A stretch of 64,000 nucleotides of DNA from Apus apus (Eukaryota > Chordata > Aves > Apodiformes > Apodidae), in contig NC_067285.1 of the NCBI RefSeq assembly GCF_020740795.1, positions 40,522,511 to 40,586,510 on the forward strand, written 5' to 3'. Below, one piece after another: positions 35,801 through 47,859 of the stretch. Position numbers and translations under genes: made by a program. A model generated the notes under the pieces. It was not told where the DNA came from and made no database searches. It saw nothing but the letters and a program-made list of their open reading frames with translations. How positions within the stretch are numbered: position 1 is the stretch's first letter; each line of letters opens with the position of its first letter.

Positions 35801-37186
35801 ACTGCTTTGCAAGGAACTGCAGTCTAAAGCTTTCTTCAGGCCACCTTGAACTGTTTGTTGGCTCAGTTGGCCATTCTCATCCATTGGTCTGCAGATACCT
35901 AACTCTTACACATCTTTCTGAAGGAACCCAAGCCATCCAAGTTACAGGATTCTAATCCAACATTTACCTCTGTAAGCACATACTTCATCCAAAGATTCAA
36001 AAAGATTGCTGTATCTTGCTATTAAGGGTTAGCAAACGTGTCTCTTGGACAATCAACAACGTTATCATGTCTACACTACAAATCAAGGAATGCAGCTGCA
36101 GTTACATACGAGCAAGCAGAAGCAGAATCTTCTTCTTGAAAACAAAATTATTAGCTTGGCAGGTTCATATTTTTGTTCCACCCAATGTGTATTATCTTCT
36201 TCATGAGAAGGAAGGCAGATAATAGCCTTCACTTGGCCCTGATAGTAATAATACAGGTTGTAGTTACACCTTGCTCTTGGTGAGAAGACCCCCATGAGAT
36301 TTTCCCAACAGATACTGGGGCATATGGCCCCACTAATGAATAAGCTGGAATGGGGCAGTCATTTTGTTCTAGAAATACCATGCAGAAGCATTTAGAAAAC
36401 ATTAAGAGTAATTATTCTGCTTAATGGAGTAAACCTGCTTTGATAAAAAGGGTTCCAGTGCAGGAAATAGCCATTTAAAGATTTTTTGCTGCTGTTCACT
36501 GGCACTTCTCATCAGCTCCTAAAAACTCAGTTTTGTTGCATTTTGGTATTTTGATGTTTCAAACAAAAATCAAAAGTGTCAGTGGAAAAATTTCTAGGAC
36601 TGTCTGCAGAAATATTTGTTTGACTAAGGTCTACAGTTCCCTAATACAGGGAGAAATGACAGAATGAGGAGTCTTTGGCTAGCCTCCTCATAGCCTAGAC
36701 TGAGATGTAGTTTTTTGACCTACTTGTGTGAAAACAGTTGCCTTTAACTGGTGAGGAGCTCACTTATGAACTGCCATTCCAAAGACAGCACTTCCAAAAG
36801 CACATTGCATCCATTTTCTCCATGCTGGAAAGTAAGAGGTTCTGAATAATCAACATCTGCTCATGCACTACATTGACATTGCCAAGAGATGTCACTGAGC
36901 TCACTTGCCCAGTTAAGTTCTCTGGAGTAGTCTACCCATTTCCTCACCATTTCTGAATTTAGAGTGGTTGTTTGTTTGGTTTTTTTTGAGTCAGCCAATT
37001 CTTTCTGCTCTGTTTGGATCAGGCTTTCAAGAATCTTGTGTGAAGTTGCATTAAAGGCATTACATCGATATAACAGAGACAAAAAATTAGCCCTTTCTTA
37101 CCTGCGCCTCGAGCAACTCTTTGTAGATTTCTGGATGTAGCAGAACTAAAGAGGAAAATAAATGAAATTAATGTTACCCACTTCAT
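23771..37186 (-). CDS. ALB: Serum albumin, complete (14 coding exons, 615 aa)
   Basis: Major plasma carrier of fatty acids, metals and hormones, secreted by liver. Coding exons: 37102-37186, 35529-35589, 34342-34474, 33240-33454, 32285-32417, 31173-31270, 30017-30146, 28865-29079, 28203-28335, 27319-27416, 26220-26358, 25491-25714, 24846-24978 and 23771-23821. Phases and lengths repeat the albumin three-domain pattern (133/215/133/98...). The protein starts [18 protein letters not shown] (signal peptide), then propeptide RNLQRVAR (furin-type RXXR) and mature GAEHKSE. It ends [13 protein letters not shown]. Sequence is chicken-albumin-like throughout (for example [20 protein letters not shown]). 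The Cys34-equivalent is Cys61 of the precursor. An NVS sequon occurs at N500. No frameshift or stop; the gene looks functional. It lies head-to-head with ANKRD17, with the AFP-like gene downstream. Confidence 0.97.
24805..24828 (+). repeat. T-rich low-complexity tract
   Basis: Near-uninterrupted T run next to the exon 13 donor in ALB intron 13. Confidence 0.85.
24846..24978 (-). CDS. ALB: ALB exon 13
   Basis: 133 bases encoding [36 protein letters not shown] and a final GEE. The donor is GAG|GTATTT. Confidence 0.97.
25491..25714 (-). CDS. ALB: ALB exon 12
   Basis: 224 bases encoding [37 protein letters not shown] and [16 protein letters not shown]. An NVS sequon is at N500. The donor is AA|GTAAGC. 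Confidence 0.97.
26220..26358 (-). CDS. ALB: ALB exon 11
   Basis: 139 bases encoding [19 protein letters not shown] and [19 protein letters not shown]. The donor is TAT|GTGAGT. Confidence 0.97.
26449..27240 (+). mobile_element. Probable solo LTR of an ERVL-type endogenous retrovirus
   Basis: Starts TGTGCTGGTTTGGTGC. It contains internally repetitive sequence of the GGAACAT/CCATGGAAGACCCC and CAGGCTGGAGCAGC type, then CCTGAGGAGGAAGGAGCAGC and GGGCCCGGGAAGAAGGGAGG. This pattern recalls widespread avian ERVL LTRs. No gag, pol or env sequence flanks it, so it reads as a decayed solo LTR in ALB intron 10, antisense to ALB. The right edge is approximate. The open frame 26683-26928 within it is not a gene. 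Confidence 0.55.
27319..27416 (-). CDS. ALB: ALB exon 10
   Basis: 98 bases encoding [19 protein letters not shown] and THGEADFLK. The acceptor is TTTGCAG and the donor AATC|GTAAGT. Confidence 0.96.
28203..28335 (-). CDS. ALB: ALB exon 9
   Basis: 133 bases encoding [19 protein letters not shown] and [18 protein letters not shown]. The donor is GCT|GTAGGT. Confidence 0.97.
28865..29079 (-). CDS. ALB: ALB exon 8
   Basis: 215 bases encoding [32 protein letters not shown] and [20 protein letters not shown]. The donor is TCAGA|GTAAGT. Confidence 0.97.
30017..30146 (-). CDS. ALB: ALB exon 7
   Basis: 130 bases encoding [19 protein letters not shown] and [16 protein letters not shown], the start of domain II. 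The donor is AGG|GTAAGA. Confidence 0.97.
31173..31270 (-). CDS. ALB: ALB exon 6
   Basis: 98 bases encoding [19 protein letters not shown] and KFGERTFKA. The donor is GCAGA|GTAAGT. Confidence 0.96.
31527..31757 (+). mobile_element. CR1 LINE 3' fragment
   Basis: Begins GGGGAGATTTAGGTTAGACA. It carries GACCCTGGCCCAGGTTGCCC and ends near CCCAAATTGTTCTATGATTC. Lies in ALB intron 5, antisense to the gene. Confidence 0.9.
32285..32417 (-). CDS. ALB: ALB exon 5
   Basis: 133 bases encoding [19 protein letters not shown] and [18 protein letters not shown]. The acceptor is GTTTGTAG and the donor AAG|GTACAT. Confidence 0.96.
32599..32766 (-). mobile_element. CR1 LINE internal fragment
   Basis: Reverse-complement CR1: GCCTGAACAGCCCCAACCCT and AGCCTGTCTTTGCAGGAGAG are the reverse of the C-terminal ORF2 region. 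It lies in ALB intron 4 and lacks the 3' tail. Confidence 0.85.
33240..33454 (-). CDS. ALB: ALB exon 4
   Basis: 215 bases encoding [37 protein letters not shown] and [20 protein letters not shown]. The donor is GGACA|GTAAGG. Confidence 0.96.
34342..34474 (-). CDS. ALB: ALB exon 3
   Basis: 133 bases encoding [19 protein letters not shown] (with Cys61, the free-thiol position) and [13 protein letters not shown]. The donor is CTG|GTAGGC. Confidence 0.97.
34830..35060 (-). mobile_element. CR1 LINE 3' fragment
   Basis: Reverse-complement tail CATAGAGTCCTGGGGGTTGG then GGAGACTCCACAACCTCTCT. Its sequence is close to the 3' region of the intact CR1 at 16100-16308. Lies in ALB intron 2. Confidence 0.9.
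35529..35589 (-). CDS. ALB: ALB exon 2
   Basis: Encodes [20 protein letters not shown]. The acceptor is TTCCTAG and the donor GCAGT|GTAAGT, chosen over GCA|GTGTAA because only the former keeps frame with exon 3. Confidence 0.95.
37102..37186 (-). CDS. ALB: ALB exon 1 (signal and propeptide)
   Basis: Encodes [18 protein letters not shown] and [10 protein letters not shown], with the start ATG at 37184-37186 in an AACCATGA context. The donor is GCGCAG|GTAAGA. Confidence 0.97.
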
Positions 37187-37253
37187 GGTTGCAGATTATG
37201 ATGTGGGCTAAGTTGCTCAGAAATGCTAGGAAGATTGTAGGGAAAGCATTTGC

Positions 37254-37292
37254 TTATATACCCTTTACTACCTGTGCCTGTAAAATATTAAC
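37254..37292 (-). promoter_or_regulatory. ALB: ALB core promoter: TATA box and HNF1 site
   Basis: TATATAA (complement of 37254-37260) lies 68 bp upstream of the ATG, placing transcription start near 37228 and a 5' UTR of about 40 bases. GTTAATATTTTAC (complement of 37280-37292) matches the HNF1 half-site layout of the mammalian albumin proximal promoter at the same distance. Confidence 0.75.
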
Positions 37293-37537
37293 TACAGAGC
37301 TGGCATTTGTAGATTTCCATTTGGTCTGAAGAAGATTACAAAATTTTACTGTCCTTGCCAAAAATGAATTTGATAGGACTTGTTTTTTATGTGTTACTCA
37401 GGGCCTTTTTGGCCCCAAAATGTTGAACCCTCCAGCACCCAAACAGATAAAAGTTTTGCGTAAATTTCCTTATCAAATGACAAACAAGGAGTTCAAGGCA
37501 TCAGACAAAAAAGTCATCTAGTCTAATCCTATAGCTG

Positions 37538-37570
37538 TTTTTTTTTTTTTGGTTTTTTTTTTGGTTTTTT
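37538..37570 (+). repeat. Poly-T tract upstream of ALB
   Basis: T runs broken by GG pairs, about 310 bp upstream of the presumed ALB transcription start. Confidence 0.85.
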
Positions 37571-38171
37571 TGCTAGTATTTGTCCAGAAGCAAAGCAGGT
37601 TGGTACTGTACAGTAAAAATTCACCCAGACAGGACTCAGCCCACCTACATGCTTGTCATGAGAGAATTTTAGTTTTAAATCACTTTACAAAGATGAAGTG
37701 GCTCATCTAGACTCTGGTATAAAAAAAATACAGATTGGTAAAGCACAAAGATACAGGGGAACAGCATCTCTACTTCCACTTGGCTTCCAAATTCTGAAAG
37801 AAACAGAGGGTGCCAATGTGGAACATGCATCAAGGAATCTGAACCTCAACGTATGTGGCTCCAGAGTAGAACAATTTCATGCAGACAACAGATCTGGGTC
37901 AGTAAGTTGGAACTGACACTTTTACACTGTATTAACCTGCATCTCATTCCAAATTCTGGGTCTTATGCTTGGGATAATGTTCATGAGGAGAGCTGCTCCA
38001 ACAGTCAAAGGGCTGATGAGAGCACCTGATTTATTTGGTCCCATTCTGGTTTTCTGTGGGTGCTGTTGTTCAGGATCCAGAAAACTGCCAAATTCATCTG
38101 TAAACATTTGCAAGATCTGTTGTTTCATAATTTTTGCAATTCCTCATTTGTACTGATATCCTCCCAAGAGG

Positions 38172-39630
38172 AATCACAGAATTGTCACCATTGGAAAAGA
38201 CCTTCAAGATCACCCTGTCCAACTGTCAACCCCCATCCCCCCCCCAAAAAAAAAAGGTGCATTAGAGCATGCCCTGAAATGCCTCATCTACGAGTTTCTT
38301 GGATAGCTCTAGGGATGGTGATTCCACCATCTCCCTGGGCAGCCTGTTCCAGTGTCTGACCACTCTTTGGGTAAAGAAATTCTTCCTAATATCCAATCTA
38401 AACCTCCCTTGCAGCAACTTCAGGCCATTTCCTCTGGTCCTGTCGTTATTTACTTGGGAGAAGAAGCCAATGCCCACCTCACTACAACCTGCTTTCAGGT
38501 AGTTGTAGAGGGCAATGAGGTCTCCCCTCAGTGTCCACTTCTCCAAACTAAACAATCCCAGTTCCCTCGGCCTCTCCTCATAGGACTTGTTCTCCAGATC
38601 CTTCACCAGCTTGGTTGCCCTTCTCTGAACTTGCTCCAACACCTCAATGTCCTTCTTGTAGTGAGGGGTCCAGAACTGAACACAGGACTTGAGGTGCAGC
38701 CTCACCAGGGCCCAGTTCTGGTGATCATGAGATCATGCCCAGGGGTGTGATCACCTCCCTGGTCCTGCTGGTCACACTACTCCTGATACAGGCTAGGGTG
38801 CTGGTGGTCTTCTTGGCCACCTGGGCACCCTGCTGGCTCATGTTCATCTAGCTGTCCACCAGCACCCCCAGCTCCTTCTCTGCTGGGCAGCTCTCCAGCC
38901 ACTGCCCCAAGCCTGGAGCGTTGCCGGGGGTTGCTGTGACCGAAATGCAGGACCTGGCACTTGGCCTTGTTGAGCCTCATACAATTGGCCTTGGCCCATT
39001 GATTCTACCTGTCCAGGTCCCTCTGCAGAGCCTTCCTACCCTCAAGCAGATCAACACTCCTGCCCAACTTGGTGTCATCTGCAAAACTGCTGAGGAAGCC
39101 CTCAATCCCCTCGCCTAGATTGTTGATAAAGATGTTGAACAAGACTGGCCCCAAAACTGATCCCTGAGGGACATCATTGATAACTGGCCACCACCTGAAT
39201 TTAACTCCATTGACTACAACTCAATGGACTTGGCCATCCAACCAGTTTTTAACTCGGCAAAGAGTCCACCTGTCTATGCCATGAGCCACCAGCTTCTCTA
39301 GGAGAATGCTGTCAGAGATGGTGTCAAAAGCCTTACTAAAATCCAGGTAGACAATGTTACCTGGTTACCTAGTCATAGAACAAGATCAAGTTGGTCAAGC
39401 AGGACTTACCTCTCCTGAACCCATGCTGGCTGGGCCTGATCCCCTGACTGTCCTGCACTGCCATGTGAGCGCACGTAAGATGAACTGCTCCATAACTTTT
39501 CTGGGCACCAAGGTCAGGCTGACAGGCCTGTAGCTCCCCACATCCTCCTTCCAGGCCTTCTTGAGGATGGGCACCATGTTGGCAAGCCTCCAGTCACCTG
39601 GGACCTGCCCTGTTAACCAAGACTGCTGGT
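38172..39630 (-). mobile_element. CR1 LINE, 5'-truncated, decayed
   Basis: About 1.46 kb in reverse orientation, from the tail AATCACAGAATTGTCACCAT through the C-terminal ORF2 region (open frame 38262-38705: [20 protein letters not shown] and [14 protein letters not shown]) to RT sequence (39395-39577 reads YRPVSLTLVPRKVMEQ). Multiple frame breaks. Confidence 0.93.
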
Positions 39631-42600
39631 GAATTATAGAGAAATTTAATTAAGCACCGCTCTCCTCTTTCAAAATGTTCGATTAGTCAGTAACTTAAGT
39701 GATCAGACACAGGCAGAATTGTGAGGTTTGCACAAAGCCCCAGGACATGGAATAAAATAGAATCATTTTTCCAGAACACTCCGTGAGAGGCTTTAAAAAA
39801 AAACAACAAAACAAACCAAGCATAAGGTTGGATTCCCTACTGAGTGCAAAGTGATGTAGTTTCCACAGTGGGAAATACTATAACTTACTTCTAATTCATT
39901 TGTCTCTTTGGTAGCTGCATTTCAACTCCCAGAACTATTCTTAGTGTGTTGCTGGAGGTTGTGCTCTGCCTCACAATTCCCTGCTTTCAGTAGCAAGTAC
40001 CTGGCATAGCCTAGAGTGAGGTCTTCTACTTTTTTTCTTAGTCCTTAAGGCTCTTTTTTCTAGTCTGGTTTTTTCCTCAAGTGGGCAGTTTTACCACATC
40101 TCTGTATTATTTCTACTGGGACTAGTAGGAATAATTACACATTCATTTGTTTGGACATTTGAGAAGATTAAAAAAAAAAAAAAAAAAAAGAGAAAGAAAA
40201 AAGACTATTTCTGAACTTGAGTTTTTAAACATGTCTTAGACATGTCATTTGATTTAAGCATAAAATATTTGTAGGCAATTTTCATTTAGAAAAATGTTCA
40301 GGCAATGCATCTTGCCTTTCAGAAAAACCGTTCTGTTCTCTATGAATAGAACAGAAAACTTAGCTGAGTCTAGAGAACAGTTTGATACAATGAAATTTGT
40401 ACCAGCTGCTGCTTTGCAACAAAGTTTTGCATTTCCCCAAGTCTGCTCCTAATACCTTTGCAGGTGAAAACCAGCTTTCTTGTTAACTGATTTAAAGGAA
40501 CATGGCTCTATTTTTAAAGATCATCTGGAAAACTCCTGGATGGTTAGAATGTTATTCTAAGTAATACATTTTTCTACCAATAGAATGATGTCATGTTAGG
40601 ACAGAACTGAGGTGCTTTTCTGTAAATTTGGCTTTCCCCCACCACGCAAGAGTTTTCCTGAATGCTTTCCAGTCTCCTGCAGTTTCCTTCAAGAGCTAAA
40701 CCACCAGAAAATAGAGGTGAATGAGTGGTCTATGATCATGGAAATTATTTAGAATGTTATTATGTATTATTTACAGGTGGATAATGGGAATTATGATAAG
40801 CAATCTGGACCTTGCTGCTTTAGCCTAACAAAATCCCAGGCAAGAGCCAGTTAAACCCTTCAGCCTGGAATTGTTTTTACTGACATATACCTCTGCCAAT
40901 GAAGAACCCACCACTAAAGCTTGGATCTTTTTGATTAACTGTAGACTATCAGCATTCTGAGTTTGGAAACTTCACTTTGCATTGAGATAAATGATGGAGG
41001 TGGAATGGTGGATACAGGGACTTACCAATACTTTTTCCAAGATTTCAGATACAAGGAATGCAAAGAGCTAACTCAGCAATCTGACAAGTACCTTCTGACC
41101 CAATGAAAGCCACTGTAAAAATGGAATCTCATTCCTACAGACATCAGCTTGGGAACATTGCCCAGAGTGAAAGTGGTGAAAAAAATGTGGTAGTGGCACA
41201 TCATGCCCTGGAATAGCCCTTGGAATGTTCTCAGGCTGCATCAAAGCAGTCCTCAGAAAGTGACAGCTAAGGACTGGGAGACGAAAGTATTTTCTGTTAC
41301 ACTGAAATTTAGCACAAGAAAAAATTCTCAATATGCAATGTTGCATCTTCAAAGCCATCTGGAATTTTCCCCTGCAGCATTGTGCAGTGTTAGCAAGAAC
41401 ACTACTGGTCCCCTAGAGTTAATATGTAAGTAGGTAATACAGGGTCCATGTTTATTTCTAGATATCTTCTGTTGTCTGTCCTGTACTTCATGCCAACATT
41501 TCATATAACTGCTGAAAGAAAGATCTGAACTCCAATGTTGGTGTTTGTTTAACCATATTTAATATTATACTGAGCTTCCTCTTACTCAATTCTTCCATAC
41601 TGTGTTGAGTACACTTCCAACAAAGTTGTCCTGGTCTTAATGAAAGGAAGATGTCATTTGCATTTTAAGATGAGTGTGTTTTCATACACATTTATGCCCA
41701 AAGTTATAGATGGTAACTAGTGTTATTTCAGATGTGGGGACCAAAGGACAGTAATTCTAAGAGTAACTGACCTGGGAAAAAAGGACAGGTGATTTTAAAA
41801 TATTGTGCTGTGCAAACTCAGACTCCCACTGGAGAAAGACTTTCAGGGGTAGCCAGGCTTCCTTTTGTGCTCTCTGTTTTCTTAGGCTGGATCCAACATA
41901 ATAAGGAAGGACAAAGAGATGCTGTGGTAGAGCCATAGCTCTCAAGGAATTTCTGAGCCATGAATTTTTCTGTAAAATCTCCTTTATCAGGAAAGACCTC
42001 TCATTCATCTCTGTGTTCAGGAGGTTTGCACTTGAAGGAGATTGCAGGAGAGTGGAAAGCATTCAGAAATGGAAGAGAAATCAATTCCTGTTTCATTGGG
42101 ATTCCTACTGAAAATTACCCATGTGTTGAATAGAATGTTCTAAAATTGCATGAGACTTGAATAACATATTTGATATATCATCAGAACAACTGCCAGAGAA
42201 CTTTTGGGGAAGTAAGTCCTTTTCAAAGTGATCTCTCCAAAAACAAAGATCCTTAGTAACCCTCTAATTTTGTGGTCCTTAATTTTATTTACTGCTGTTT
42301 CTTCTTCCTTTTAAAGACCAAAAGTTTTGTTTGTGTGAATGGACTGTGAGACATACACCAAACCTCCAGATGTTCATGTGCTAGGATTTCAACCACTACC
42401 AGTAACCACAAGTCTGATCTGGAGGTGGTTTTGTTCTTTGCTCTGCTTTGGCTTTTTCTTTATCAAATGATAACACGAAGGAGGGCAGCCAACCTTTTTT
42501 TTTTTTTAATTCCTCAAAATGAAAAATAGCCTTTTGCCAAAGCACATGGAACTGCACCCTCAAAAGGAATTATACTTCTCCTCGGCCTGCAGGTGGAGGT

Positions 42601-45600
42601 AAGATAATGCTGAAAAAGGTGTCATCATCTCCAAGTTCCAGGCGTGTGCCTACAGACATGGGGTTTGGCTGTTCCTTTTTTCCATTAGACAATAGCTCAT
42701 TTTTTAAATAACTGTGATCATCAGTATATTTCTAAATAAATATCTGTAGTTCTGGACACATGGACAGGTATCAGTCTTATCCTGCTCTGCTGCATTATGT
42801 TTGCTATTCTTATCACTGATGTTTGGCTCCGATGCAAACCAAGTCAAACATCTCAAACAGATATATGCCCTTTATTTGAACAGAGATGGACTCACAGATA
42901 CAGTATGAGCAAGAAGGCCCATCTGATGAGCAAACATAAACACAGAAAGCGTTTGATCACTGTAGCAGAATAGGCAGAGACCTGCTAAGGTGTAGCTAAC
43001 AGCATTCCCTGACAAGGATATCTTCTGGGCACATCCTCACTTCTGATGCTAAGCTGTTCATCTGGGGTGACCAGCCAAGATGCTGTTATTGAGTCATGTT
43101 GCCTGTACTGCTTTTCAAATGTACGTTTGACCCCTAGGATTTCCTACCCTCCCTACCAATTTATCTCATTAAATCCACAACATGGCAATGCAGCTGTTTT
43201 CCTTGTCAGGTAACGTTTGCCAGCATCAGCCTTTGGCAGCAAGTACAAGAAAGGTTTTGTTGGGCCTGGTGAGGCAATACCCTACTGCTGGTAGCATTTC
43301 ATAGAGACTCCTCTAGAATGCCTTCCCTTGCTTGAACCTCTCCAAATATACAGCCTGCAATGCTGTGTGAGGGCTGTCAGCTGGCAAGCTCTCTGACTTC
43401 TCAGGATTAGTCTCTTTTTTCCACCTCACTGTGAGGTTTTTTTTTCCTGTCAATACAAGTTGGCAAACTGCAAAGTAGATGAGGTGCTGGCTTGATCATT
43501 TTAGCCATTTCTAGTTGTAAGGTCCCTCAAAAAAACATCAGAGTGGTGTTTTGGTATGAGTGAAATGCACGTCTAATTTCAGAGCAGAGGTAGGAAAGAA
43601 TTCTCCTAGGTGCAGCATTACTCAGCTTCCAAAGTCCTTGTCAGAGCCTTTTTCTTCAGTATTTTTAATAGATGTCTTTGATATGCAATCTGGAATTCAA
43701 ACTGTTGCAGTGGTGTGATTGGTGTTTGTTTCATGATAAAACTGTCGGTGGCAGATCTTTTTTCTTCCTCTTACCTAATTCTCGGGAGGCCTTTGGAATC
43801 TAGCAAGTTCACTTGTGCCCTAGAAAGTTTTTGGCATTCAGTTTCCACTTTCCATGCTGCTGCCTGAGCTCTGCAGTCTGTATTCTTCTGAGGTTTATGA
43901 TCCAGCTATTTTTTCTGTTTTGTATCCTACTGGTATCATGTCTCAGGGGCTGCTTGAACTTTTCTTTTAGGTTCTATTTAAAAACAATTGGCAGAGCTGA
44001 TATATGTGGAGCCACATGCATTTCATGAGTGTGTTTTTTCAGTAGCACACAAAAGATTGATTTTGTTTAAACTCTTGAATTCTGTGATTCATTTCCCACC
44101 AATTTTGATACATTTTTCATGTTTGATATTGTTGTTGATTCTGTGCTACTTATGCTCTAGCTGTGAGCTGCTTTGTGTATTTCTAACCATCCTAACAGAT
44201 CTGCTCTAAGTTCTCTGCAAGTCCTCACCAGGAGGCTCTGAAGTTCATCCATTTCACCAGCCTGTCTCTATCGTGGCTATTCTGGTTCTGATAGCTAATA
44301 CACGGCATTCAAGCTCAGAGAAATTGCTGGTGGCCCTGTGCCTGGAAAAGTGCAACTGCAGTCAACTGTAGATCAATGGTCTTGAACTGTATAGAACACA
44401 GAGACTGAACACAGTTCAGTTGAGAGCCAAAGCTGAAAGTTTTTGTTGGCAAGAGATGGTTAATATCTCTTTCCAAGGCTTGATGTACTTGAGGTTTAGA
44501 GTGAAAGATATCAAAAACTTCTGAGGAATGGCAGGAAATGTTTGGAGGTTTTGTTTTGTATTCCTATAAGGCATTTATCTGTGACCTTGAGTTTAGAAAA
44601 GTCGTGGCTACAAACTCTTTTGTAAGAGCAAGCAGGTGTCTTTGCTAAATTCAGAAGAAAAGCATGTTGAAAATGAACTAATGATTCTGAGAACTATTGT
44701 TTTTGCTCCCCATCTGAAACACTTCAAGAGTTGAAAACATTGCTTTATGTCCTGTGGGGCTGTAGGACTTCTGGAAAACTTGTGAGATTTTTTCCCCATT
44801 CTGCAGCTGACACACCCAGATGTTATGGCATCACTGACAGCCTTTGCCCTTGGCCCTCCTGACACTATATCCTGTTTTCTTTCTTTAGTTTCATCATAAA
44901 CTTACAGCTTTCCCATTCTGGCCTAAGAAGTGCAGAGCTGCTAAATATTTTCCCCTTCATGTCCATCTCCATAGAAACAGCTTCTGTGTTGTTGCTATCA
45001 TTGTTCTCTAATTTTGTGCTGTTTTATTCTGTTAGGGCCTCTGGATATTTTTATGTTGGCTTGTTTCTTGGGAAGATATTAGTTTATTCGGATTGAGACA
45101 ACTTGTAAATGTTAAAGCATTAAGAAGAAAAAGAGGGTGATCCTGTTCTTTCCTCCATCTCTGAGTAAGCAGTTCCTGAAAGGGAAGCTCTCACAATTTT
45201 TAAAACTGGAAAGACAATTGTTTGAAATGAAGCCTAGGAGCAGGACTGGCATTTTCCAACTCAAATATATACAACTGCCTTTGGAATTTCTTTAGGTAAG
45301 AGTCAGGGCCTGAACTGGCACCTTAACAGGACAATAAAAGTTTAGGGAGCCATTTGTAGGTTGTTGGCACTGAAGGAACATTTATAATGCCAGAAAGACA
45401 GATGAACATGTAGGGAAGAATCCTTTCAGTCCTGTATATACCGATAAGGCTCTATCACCATTGCATTAAAAAATATTGCTGCTTTCAGCACTCCTGTCAG
45501 AACCCAGATTTTCAATTTCCCCAAAGCCAGGACTTGCCTCCTGACATCCCAGCAGGGAACTCAGAAACTCTGAGAGCAGAGAGCTAAGGATGAACAGGAA

Positions 45601-47859
45601 GAAAGACGGTGCACAGCCCTGAAGCCCACCAAGCAGGTCTGCTACTGCTAGGACTGAGCCTGTGCCACTCTTTTGAAGCAGGCAGGTTAAGACATATTGA
45701 AAGCTGGCAATGTCATTTACTCATTGACATAAAAAGATAATCCACTTCTGCATATTATTCTGCTATAATATACATATATTCATAAATTAAAAGTGAAGCT
45801 TTCTGTCTCCACAGATGAAATTCAAAACCACACAATGGAATATTTCAAAATTTTTTGGTTTTGCTTCAGAAGCAAAGTTCAATTAGTTAAACCTGAACAA
45901 GTATACTTATCTGCCTGAAAAAAATCTATTGTTTTTAACAGCTAAAAGCTCTTTAAGCAGCATGTAGTATGAGAAACCTGGGACTCCCCATGGTTACGGA
46001 AGCATAGTGTATTTCATAGTGTGAAACTGAGGATATGTTGCTTTTTTTGTTAGTTTTTTCTTTAAGAGTACTGCTTGCAAAGTCTGATACCTAATTTGAG
46101 AGCCTTCAGGAAGACCTGTTTTTAAAAGACAGGCTCTTCAGTATATTCCAAGAATCAGAAAAAGTTCAGCTCAGACCAAAAATGTGATCAAGTTTAGCAA
46201 AGATCTGTATGGCTTATGCAGTTCTTTAAAATAAGTGGTAAAAAGATTGGTCTAGACAGTCACTCAGAGGAATTAAAAAGAGACACGTGGTAGATCTTTG
46301 GCTTTGTGAAGTGTGAACTGCTGTGGTGGTGGTTTTTTTTGTTTTTTTTTTTTTAATTTGAATGCTGGCCTGAGAATCCTTCTCAAGTCATGAAAGGAAA
46401 CATTAACAAACTCTTTGCCCATGAAGCTCTTAGTGTTGTCTTTTGGATCAATTAGTCAGTGGTTATACTCGCTAGGCCATTCCTCTACACTGCCCTCCAA
46501 CCCCATGCTGACAGTCCTTGACATTTGCTTTCTGTTCAAATGCCTTTTATTCTAATACCAGCAGTGGTTCAATACTACCATTCAAGCATATTCAGAATTT
46601 GTCACTCTCAAAAATAACTCATGAAGTTAAATCATAAGAATGAATTTAGAATTGCCCTTATCTGGCTTCTGCACTTCTAAGTGAATTTAGGTTTCTGACT
46701 TTTCTCCATGACTATGAGTGCTGAAAACACAGACTGGGATTGATCTTACAAAGCTTCAGGTGTCTACAAAACAGGCACCTGAGCTCCTGTCACTGCAAGG
46801 AGACTTGAAGCTTTAAAGTCAGTGCAGATCTAGTCAATATAGCCATGGAGGGAAGGACACAGGTCAGCTAAGCAGAAGTAGGTGTGTGATTTAGAAGGAG
46901 ATGAATCCTGCCCTGTGTCATGTAGGATAACAGGGGGGATGCCCCATCCCTGTTCATAAATAGCAAGTTATATTACTTGATTTATATGTTACATCTCTTT
47001 CCTGTGTCTTAATAAGGTGGGTTTTTTGTGCCAGGGTTACCTCAAACTGCCAAATTCCTGGCTCCCTGGGAAGGGAAATTGGAAGCTGTGCAAATTGTGT
47101 TGAACCAAATTTCTCACAGATCCTACTGGCAGAGTGGAGAGGCTAGTGCTGAGCCAAGACCCAGGACTCAGCTCCTGGTGTGAGAACAGGAAGCCTGAAA
47201 ATGTTGAGAGCCTGACAGGAACACAAGCCTCACAGCCCACAAGGGCCTGCTGCACATCAGGCACTGTAGCCTATCACTGTCAGCACTGTAAGAGTTTTGG
47301 GATTCCCAGCTTCCTGTTGGGGAGCCTGGATGCTTTGGCATCCCAGAACAGTGATGTTCTTGGCTCATTTGACTGGGTCCCCAAAAGCTACAAATCCTAC
47401 AAGCACAGGGCCTGGCTCCCTGCAAGTTTGTTAAAGCCAGTATGATCTATAGGAAACATAACTTCAGATTATCGTGATAGTTTGTCAGAACTCTGATGTG
47501 AACCATTTTGGATTCAACTACTTGACATTTTATGTGAAAACTGTGCAATAAATAGGTAGACCAGGTCTCCTTTATGTCATAATGGTTGCTTGAGCAAAAA
47601 TATTAGCTGCACGTCTTAGCTCCTGCTGAAGACAACAGCAAAACTCCCAACAGGAGCCTTTCTGAATGCATTTGTTGCCCTTGGGGATGGTGTTTTGTGA
47701 TCTACCACCAAAGCAGCTCAAGAAAGAGTGAATGTTTAAAATGTTTAAACCTTTCAAATGACAAATTAATCTTTTAATCTGCTAACCCTGACCTATATAT
47801 CATAAAAATTCAAAACAAATTAATAAACGATAAGACCTAGAACCAGTATCCAACTCCGT
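39631..47859. other. Repeat-poor intergenic DNA upstream of ALB
   Basis: 8.2 kb with no gene, CR1 or RNA recognised; AT-rich, with a poly-A run at 40170-40189. Only short unconvincing open frames. It could hold distal ALB regulatory DNA, as mammals have an ALB enhancer roughly 10 kb upstream, but no site is identified here. Confidence 0.5.
40170..40189 (+). repeat. Poly-A tract
   Basis: Twenty consecutive A, followed by an AGAAAGAAAAAAG purine stretch. Confidence 0.95.
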
